A DNA stretch of 5,708 bases from Jiangellaceae bacterium. Lineage in GTDB: Bacteria; Actinomycetota; Actinomycetes; Jiangellales; Jiangellaceae. Below, piece by piece: positions 1 to 4,031 of the stretch (within the stretch, counting starts at the first letter, position 1; each line of letters begins with the position of its first letter). The stretch lies in assembly GCA_030146385.1 (NCBI GenBank), contig JASLBX010000492.1:1-5708 (forward strand). The letters are read 5' to 3'. The position numbers and the translations under genes are program-made. The notes beneath the pieces are model-generated. The model saw only the letters and a program-made list of their open reading frames with translations, ran no database searches and was not told the origin of the DNA.

Positions 1-620
1 TCGACGATGAGCTGGACTACCCGCGAGAACCCGCGTACCTGGTCATGGCGCGTGTGCTGATCCACCAGAACCGGCCCAACGATGCGCTCCGGTTGCTCGA
101 CAGGCTCCACACTGCCGCGGTCGAGCAGGATCGGATCGGCAGCGTCATCGAGATTCAGGTACTGCGGGCACTCGCCTGGGACGTCAAAGACCGCGACACC
201 GCGATCACTGTTCTTGCCGACGCGCTCGCACTCGCTCATCCCGAGGGCTATGTGCGAGTCTTCGCCGACGAGGGGCGGCCGATGGCCGCCGTCCTGGGGC
301 GGCTCATCGCGGACGCTGCGCAGCCGGACGGAGTACCGACCCGCTATCTCGGTCGACTGATGCAGGCGATCGGCCGACTCAACCCAAGCGCTGTGGTTCC
401 GAGCAAGCACATGCCCGCCGTCGTCACCCGGCTCAGCGGTCGCGAACTCGAAGTGTTGAAGCTGCTTGCCACTGGCAGCACCAATCGCCACATAGCCGGC
501 GAACTCGTCGTCTCATCCCATACCGTCAAGAGGCACGTCGCCAACATTCTCGACAAGCTCGGTGCCGCCAACCGCACCGAAGCCGGCGTTCGCGCGCGCG
601 ACCTGGGCCTGCTCGACTAG
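1..620 (+). CDS. LuxR-family transcriptional regulator, C-terminal part (5' end outside window; probably MalT/LAL type)
   Basis: The reading frame is open from base 3 to the TAG at 618-620, giving 205 visible residues; the ATG at 45 is internal. Residues 1 to about 75 look like the helical repeat (TPR-like) region found before the DNA-binding domain of large MalT/LAL regulators, ending in the characteristic HPEGYVRVFADEG segment. About residues 144-203 form a LuxR-type helix-turn-helix: LSGRELEVLKLLATG, then a recognition helix SSHTVKRHVANIL at about 171-183, then DKLGAANRTEA. In this family an N-terminal ATPase domain binds a ligand and the C-terminal domain binds DNA; the ATPase part would lie upstream and cannot be checked here. 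The target and ligand are unknown. The next gene starts 145 bases downstream on the same strand. The LuxR-domain call is very secure; the MalT/LAL subclass is inferred from the pre-HTH region. Confidence 0.9.
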   Translation, partial: DDELDYPREPAYLVMARVLIHQNRPNDALRLLDRLHTAAVEQDRIGSVIEIQVLRALAWDVKDRDTAITVLADALALAHPEGYVRVFADEGRPMAAVLGRLIADAAQPDGVPTRYLGRLMQAIGRLNPSAVVPSKHMPAVVTRLSGRELEVLKLLATGSTNRHIAGELVVSSHTVKRHVANILDKLGAANRTEAGVRARDLGLLD

Positions 621-753
621 CGGGTGTCTCCCTAGCCGGCATTCACCCAACGCGCCAAGGTCCTACACCGATGCGCCTCCGAATGGCTCCATCGGGCCAT
701 GATCCGCGACGCCGTCAGCCCAATCATGAGAAGCCGGCAACGCACATGTGAAT

Positions 754-757
754 GGAG
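754..757 (+). promoter_or_regulatory. Ribosome binding site that selects the GTG start at 766
   Basis: GGAG at 754-757 lies 8 bases before the in-frame GTG at 766. The alternative in-frame GTG at 748 lies upstream of this motif and has no purine-rich sequence at a suitable distance, so 766 is the preferred start. Confidence 0.55.
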
Positions 758-765
758 TTCGAGAC

Positions 766-1233
766 GTGCAGACGGACGTGACGTCGCAGGCCGATTCCCC
801 GACCAGGAACCGCACTGTGCGGATCCTCATGGGGCTGGCAGCCGCAAGCGCCCTGGGGGCCGCTGTCAGTGCGATCCCTGTCGTCACCGAAGCCCGGGCG
901 CCGACACTGATGGCTGAAACGTGGCGTCTCTACGGGTTCCTTACCTTCGCCAGCCTGTTGGCATTGCTTGGCTGGCGTCCACTGAGCTACCCGTGGCTTT
1001 GGGAGATCGTGATCCTCAACAAGCTGTTGCTCACCGTCACCGCGGGTGGCTATGCCGCCGGAGTTCTCGGCCCGGGCGACGTGGACGGGGCCGTGGCGGC
1101 GCTCGTCTGGGACGGCGGGCTGACGATAGCGCTACTCGCCGCCTACGTGTCTGGTCGCGGCTGGCAAGCGTGGCTCGGCGGGACATCGGTGCGGATCGCG
1201 AGTCGGTACACCTTCGCGACCGAGAGGAGGTAG
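766..1233 (+). CDS. Small four-helix membrane protein of unknown function
   Basis: The predicted protein has 155 residues from GTG 766 (161 if GTG 748 is used). I do not recognise the family. A short polar N-terminus of about 19 residues precedes four likely membrane segments at about residues 20-40 (ILMGLAAASALGAAVSAIPVV), 54-70 (LYGFLTFASLLALLGW), 78-99 (LWEIVILNKLLLTVTAGGY) and 108-128 (AVAALVWDGGLTIALLAAYV), then a basic cytoplasmic-looking tail. No histidine kinase, ATPase or enzymatic motif is visible, and the protein is too short to hold a kinase core. The TAG stop at 1231-1233 sits 4 bases before the response regulator start, and the regulator's ribosome binding site overlaps the last codons, so the two are probably translated from one message. 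A sensory or accessory role for the regulator is inference from position only. A simple structural or transport-accessory membrane protein is equally possible. Confidence 0.75.
   Translation: MQTDVTSQADSPTRNRTVRILMGLAAASALGAAVSAIPVVTEARAPTLMAETWRLYGFLTFASLLALLGWRPLSYPWLWEIVILNKLLLTVTAGGYAAGVLGPGDVDGAVAALVWDGGLTIALLAAYVSGRGWQAWLGGTSVRIASRYTFATERR
1225..1231 (+). promoter_or_regulatory. Strong ribosome binding site inside the end of the membrane-protein gene
   Basis: AGGAGGT at 1225-1231 is a near-perfect anti-SD match, 6 bases before the GTG at 1238. It overlaps the final codons and stop of the membrane-protein gene. This fixes the response regulator start and suggests coupled translation with a high initiation rate. 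Confidence 0.8.
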
Positions 1234-1237
1234 CACC

Positions 1238-1858
1238 GTGATCCGGGTGCTGGTCGCCGAGGACGTGCCCATGATGCGCGAAGCTCTGGTGCGGCTGATG
1301 GGCCTCGAAGACGACCTTGATGTGGTGGCCGCCGTCGGCAGCGGTGACACCGTCGTCGCCGCCGCACTGCGCCACCGACCTGACGTCGCGGTCATCGATC
1401 TCGCGTTGCCAAAGCTGGACGGGCTGGACGTGGCGCTTGAGTTGCACCAGCGGCTACCGGACTGCAAGGTGTTGATCCTCGCCGGTGTTGCCAATCCTGG
1501 CTACTTGCGCCGCGGCGCGGAGTGTCGCGTCGCGGGGTTCGTGCTCAAGGAATCCACGCCGCAGGATCTCATCGACGGCGTGCGGGCGGTCGCTGGCGGG
1601 GGCAGCGTCATTGACCCACGGCTGGTCTATGCCGCGCTCACGGTGTCGGAAAGACCGCTGACCGATCGCGAGTGCGACGTCCTGCGGCTGACCGCGGAGG
1701 GTTCCTCGACCAAGGAGATCGCCGAGACCCTATTCCTCAGCCGCGGCACCGTACGCAACTACCTGGCCTCGGTGGTGACCAAGCTGAATGCCCGGAACCG
1801 GGTCGACGCGATCCGGCTCGCCCGTGAGGCGGGCTGGCTTCAGCCGACTCGTGCGTAA
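1238..1858 (+). CDS. NarL/DesR-like response regulator with LuxR-type output domain
   Basis: The product is a 206-residue protein of the usual NarL/FixJ length. Residues 1-118 form a receiver domain with acidic residues E8 and D9, phospho-acceptor D54 in VIDLALP, and K104 in FVLKES. Residues about 138-202 form a LuxR-type helix-turn-helix (LTDRECDVLRLTAEG, recognition helix SRGTVRNYLASVV, then TKLNARNRVDAIR). In this family, phosphorylation of the Asp by a histidine kinase drives dimerisation and DNA binding. The receiver layout, including the NPGYLRRG segment, resembles DesR-type regulators, which are usually encoded beside a DesK-type kinase. No kinase is present here, only the small membrane protein 4 bases upstream. 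One departure: the position after LIL, normally the conserved Thr/Ser switch residue of strand 4, is Ala82. The regulator may therefore be an orphan or signal atypically. The family call is very secure; targets are unknown. Confidence 0.93.
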   Translation: MIRVLVAEDVPMMREALVRLMGLEDDLDVVAAVGSGDTVVAAALRHRPDVAVIDLALPKLDGLDVALELHQRLPDCKVLILAGVANPGYLRRGAECRVAGFVLKESTPQDLIDGVRAVAGGGSVIDPRLVYAALTVSERPLTDRECDVLRLTAEGSSTKEIAETLFLSRGTVRNYLASVVTKLNARNRVDAIRLAREAGWLQPTRA

Positions 1859-1948
1859 CGCACCCCAGACGCGTGCGGCCGGCACTGCCGCCCGCATGGC
1901 GCCTGATGGCAGCGTCGAGACCGAGCTTCGACGGATCGAGGAGGAACG

Positions 1949-2877
1949 ATGCATGTACTGGTAGCCGGATCCAGTGGAGTCATCGGGCGCCAGTTGGTTC
2001 CCGTGCTGCAGGCCGGCGGCCATGAGGTGGTGGGGTTGGCGCGAGCCGCCTACCCGTCCCCGGTCACGGTCATCGAGGCAGACGCGCTGGACAGGCACAC
2101 CGTCCTCCGCGCGTGCGCGACACCAGACCCGACGCGATCGTCAACATGCTCACCGCGATCCCGAAGCAGATCAACCCGAAGCGGCTCACCGAGGATTTCG
2201 AGCTGACCAATCGGCTACGCATCAGCGGCACCAGGAACCTGCTCGCGGCGGCCGCAGAGGTGGGAGTCGGCCGGATCGTCTCCCAAGGGCTGGCCTACGC
2301 CTATGAGCCGCGCGGTCGCGGGTTAGCCGATGAGGACACGCCTTTGTGGCGGGACCCGCCGAAGCCGTTCGTGCCCGTGCTGGACGCGCTGAAGAAGCTG
2401 GAAAGCGCCACCTTGGGCGCCGGCGGAACCGTGCTGCGGTACGGGCACCTGTACGGTCCGGGCACCAGCTATGCCGCTGACGGGTCGTTTGTCCAGCAGG
2501 TCCGCGATCGCCAGGTTCCGCTGGTCGGTGGTGGCACTGCGAACTTCTCGTTCACGCACACACGCGACGCGTCGACAGCCGTGCTGGCCGTACTCGAGGC
2601 CGGCCACACCGGAGTCTTCAACGTGGTCGACGACGATCCGGCATCGATGAGCGAGTGGCCGCCCTATCCGGCGACCGAGCTCGGCGCAACGCAGCCCAGA
2701 CGTGTGCCGGCGTTCTTGGCACGTTGGGCTGTCGGCCCGTGGGGGGTGGCGTTCATGACCCGGCTCCGCGGAGCCGACAACGCCCGCGCCAAACGCATCC
2801 TCGGCTGGGAGCCTGTGTATCAGTCCTGGCGCGGAGGATTCTCCGCCGAGCTCAGCGCCAGAACGGCGGCCCGTTGA
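1949..2877 (+). pseudogene. Frameshifted NAD(P)-dependent epimerase/dehydratase-like gene (atypical SDR)
   Basis: Two overlapping reading frames make up one family member. Frame A (ATG 1949, behind GAGGAGGA at 1938-1945) encodes the Rossmann start MHVLVAGSSGVIG with the GxxGxxG dinucleotide-binding motif (G7, G10, G13) and continues to VLRA near 2113, after which it turns into low-quality sequence and stops at 2206. Frame B carries the rest, from RDTRPDAIVNMLT (about 2116) through LRYGHLYGPGT, FSFTHTRDAS and NVVDDDPASMSEW to the TGA at 2875-2877. Adding one base near 2109-2119, in an alternating CG stretch, would restore one protein of about 309 residues, normal for the family. The usual SDR catalytic YxxxK is not evident; the equivalent region reads FVPVLDALKKLE, as in atypical SDRs that may only bind NAD(P) or use other residues. 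The cause could be a real mutation or a sequencing error; programmed -1 slippage is less likely, as no clear slippery heptamer is seen. The substrate is unknown. Confidence 0.8.
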
Positions 2878-3082
2878 TTCAGCGATCCGCGACCCTGACG
2901 GACGACGACCGCAATCGAGCCACTGTGTTCGTACCTCGCTGTGCCGACAGTCCTGTGCTCGGCGCCGACGCGACTGTGGGCCGAGCGGCGGCGGAGCGCT
3001 TGCGTCTGCTGCTCGGCTGGGCCGACCCGCAGACCGTCTACGTCACCTACGGCAAACTGGGGCGTCGCCGGCCGTGCCATCG

Positions 3083-3112
3083 CGGCGAGCGCGAGTGAGG
3101 ACGCGCGCGCCG
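3083..3112. terminator. Candidate bidirectional terminator hairpin between convergent genes
   Basis: Arms 3083-3093 (CGGCGAGCGCG) and 3102-3112 (CGCGCGCGCCG) pair at 10 of 11 positions around an 8-base loop. It lies about 21 bases past the VOC stop on the minus strand and 205 bases past the epimerase stop on the plus strand. There is no T-tract, which is common for actinobacterial terminators but weakens the call. The remainder of the 2878-3133 gap shows only weak, unrecognised open frames. Confidence 0.4.
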
Positions 3113-3133
3113 ACGAGTCGATCAGCTGCGTGA

Positions 3134-3568
3134 TTAGGACGTCGTAGGCTGTTCCTCCGCCGTCACGTCCACCATCCAGTTGATGCCGAACCGGTCGGTG
3201 CAACTGCCGAAATAGTCGCCCCAGATCTGCTTCCCGAACGGCATCTCAACGGTGCCACCCTCGGCGAGGCCGGCGAAGAACCGTTCCGCGTCCGCGACGC
3301 TGTCCGGGCTCACGCACACGTAGGTGTTGTTCCCCGCCGTGACCTTGCCCATGTTGGAAGGGACGTCTGACCCCATCAAGACCGAATCGCCCAGGGGCAG
3401 CGAGATGTGCATGATCTGGTCTGCCGCTGCCGGATCGTCGAGCGCGTCTGACGGCATGTCGGAGAAGCGGGTCACATTGCTGAACTCACCGCCGAAGACC
3501 GACTTGTAGTAGTCGAACGCCTCCATGCAATTGCCGCTGAAGTTGAGGTAGGGATTCACCGCTGCCAT
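3134..3568 (-). CDS. PhnB-like VOC (glyoxalase/bleomycin-resistance superfamily) protein
   Basis: The product is a 144-residue protein. It opens with VNPYLNFSGNCMEAFDYYKSVFGGEF, the hallmark of PhnB/YjdN-like VOC proteins, followed by IMHISLPLGDSVLMGSD at about residues 52-68 and the C-terminal WGDYFGSCTDRFGINWMVDV at about 116-135. These are the two beta-alpha-beta-beta-beta halves of the VOC fold. Such proteins are small cytoplasmic dimers; their substrate is generally not known, and the PhnB name does not establish a role in phosphonate metabolism. I chose the ATG at 3568 because the GGGAGGG at 3584-3578 lies 9 bases upstream. An in-frame ATG at 3577 directly abuts that motif and would be too close to it. 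The frame is open further upstream, but the residues there do not match the family. The TAA stop is at 3136-3134, and the gene converges with the epimerase gene. The family call is very secure and the function is unknown. Confidence 0.92.
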   Translation of the reverse strand: MAAVNPYLNFSGNCMEAFDYYKSVFGGEFSNVTRFSDMPSDALDDPAAADQIMHISLPLGDSVLMGSDVPSNMGKVTAGNNTYVCVSPDSVADAERFFAGLAEGGTVEMPFGKQIWGDYFGSCTDRFGINWMVDVTAEEQPTTS

Positions 3569-3577
3569 GACTTCCAT

Positions 3578-3584
3578 CCCTCCC
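3578..3584 (-). promoter_or_regulatory. Ribosome binding site of the VOC gene
   Basis: On the minus strand GGGAGGG (3584-3578) precedes the ATG at 3568 by 9 bases. It rules out the ATG at 3577, which would have zero spacing, and so decides the start. Confidence 0.65.
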
Positions 3585-3604
3585 GAAGTTGTGCTAGCCG
3601 GACT

Positions 3605-3640
3605 ATTGCCAGGTTCCCACCGAGCGCCGGGCGTGGCAAT
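3605..3640. promoter_or_regulatory. Inverted repeat ATTGCCA-N22-TGGCAAT upstream of the VOC gene
   Basis: Perfect 7-bp arms at 3605-3611 and 3634-3640 are separated by 22 bases. The repeat sits 37-72 bases upstream of the VOC start codon and downstream of the truncated regulator gene. Half-sites about three helical turns apart could be a regulator operator, or the repeat could be chance. No convincing -35/-10 promoter pair was seen next to it. Confidence 0.25.
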
Positions 3641-3700
3641 GATGCAGCAGCGATGTCCATGGCCCGGTAGCCAGACCGACATCGAGGATCCACCCGTCCA

Positions 3701-3985
3701 TCAGATCTGGTGCACCGAGTCCGTCCCTCCAGGGCGAACCAGGCCCATCTCGTATGCCGCCACGGCCGCCTGGGTTCGGTTCCGCAGGCCGAGCTTGCGC
3801 AGGAACGCCGCGACGTGGGTCTTCACCGTTCCCTCACTGACGAACAGGGCGGCCGCGATCTCCGCGTTGGAGCGGCCCATCGCCTGCTGGCGCAGCACGT
3901 CGGACTCACGGCCGGTCAGATCGTCCAGCCGGGGATCGCGGGTGGGTCGGCGTTCGGCGTACTCCTTGAGCGCCCGCCGGGCCGG
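3701..3985 (-). pseudogene. 5'-truncated response regulator: LuxR-type DNA-binding half only
   Basis: Read on the minus strand, a frame of 94 residues from about 3985 to the TGA at 3703-3701 matches the linker and output domain of NarL-type response regulators. It has ARRALKEYAERRP (linker), LTGRESDVLRQQAMG, then SNAEIAAALFVSEGTVKTHVAAFLRKLGLRNRTQAAVAAYEMGLV. The complete receiver domain (about 120 residues) that should precede it is missing; the sequence upstream is instead a hairpin and then the end of the hydrolase gene. The only in-frame start seen, GTG 3898, falls inside the helix-turn-helix domain and would remove its first helix. A working product is therefore unlikely, and I call it a remnant. 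The helix-turn-helix itself is uninterrupted, suggesting a fairly recent deletion or some use of a non-standard start. It lies between the hydrolase and VOC genes on the same strand. Confidence 0.75.
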
Positions 3986-4012
3986 TTGGTAGCACCGGCT
4001 CGGCGGGCGCTC
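3968..4012 (-). terminator. Strong 18-bp hairpin just after the hydrolase stop codon, probable terminator
   Basis: Arms 3968-3985 (GAGCGCCCGCCGGGCCGG) and 3995-4012 (CCGGCTCGGCGGGCGCTC) pair at 17 of 18 positions around a 9-base loop. The single exception, 3980 with 4000, is a G-U wobble in plus-strand RNA and a C-A mismatch in minus-strand RNA. The hairpin begins 19 bases beyond the minus-strand hydrolase stop (4032-4034), the expected place for its terminator. No T-run follows, as is frequent in high-G+C actinobacteria. Its left arm overlaps the first residues of the truncated regulator, so it also marks the point where that gene is cut. Confidence 0.65.
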
Positions 4013-4031
4013 TAGGCCTGCCGTTCGTCTC

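Noticed and set aside
668..695. Inverted repeat CCGATG-N16-CATCGG in the gap after the LuxR-family gene, a possible terminator or operator.
   Set aside because: Six-base arms with a 16-base loop are expected by chance in G+C-rich DNA, and no T-tract or promoter is nearby.
1037..1494. Overlapping minus-strand frames of 120-136 residues opposite the membrane-protein and response-regulator genes.
   Set aside because: They lie antisense to well-supported genes, have no family-like motifs and have the biased composition of shadow frames.
1875..1891. Short hairpin GCGGC-N7-GCCGC between the response regulator and the epimerase gene.
   Set aside because: Only five base pairs, easily found by chance at this base composition; not enough to call a terminator.
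2957..2986. Inverted repeat GCTCGGC-N16-GCCGAGC in the epimerase/VOC gap.
   Set aside because: A long loop and poor position compared with the tighter hairpin at 3083-3112; kept only as a weak alternative.
2874..3098. Possible 74-residue plus-strand frame starting at TTG 2874, overlapping the epimerase stop, containing RLLLGWADPQTVYVTYGKLG; a different frame continues with VAGRAIAASASEDARADES to 3147.
   Set aside because: No ribosome binding site at proper spacing, no recognised family, a rare start codon and a need for a second frameshift to look continuous. It may be a decayed gene, but I cannot support it.
3569..3682. N-terminal extension of the VOC frame up to 3682.
   Set aside because: The extension does not resemble the family, and the ribosome binding site at 3578-3584 supports the start at 3568.
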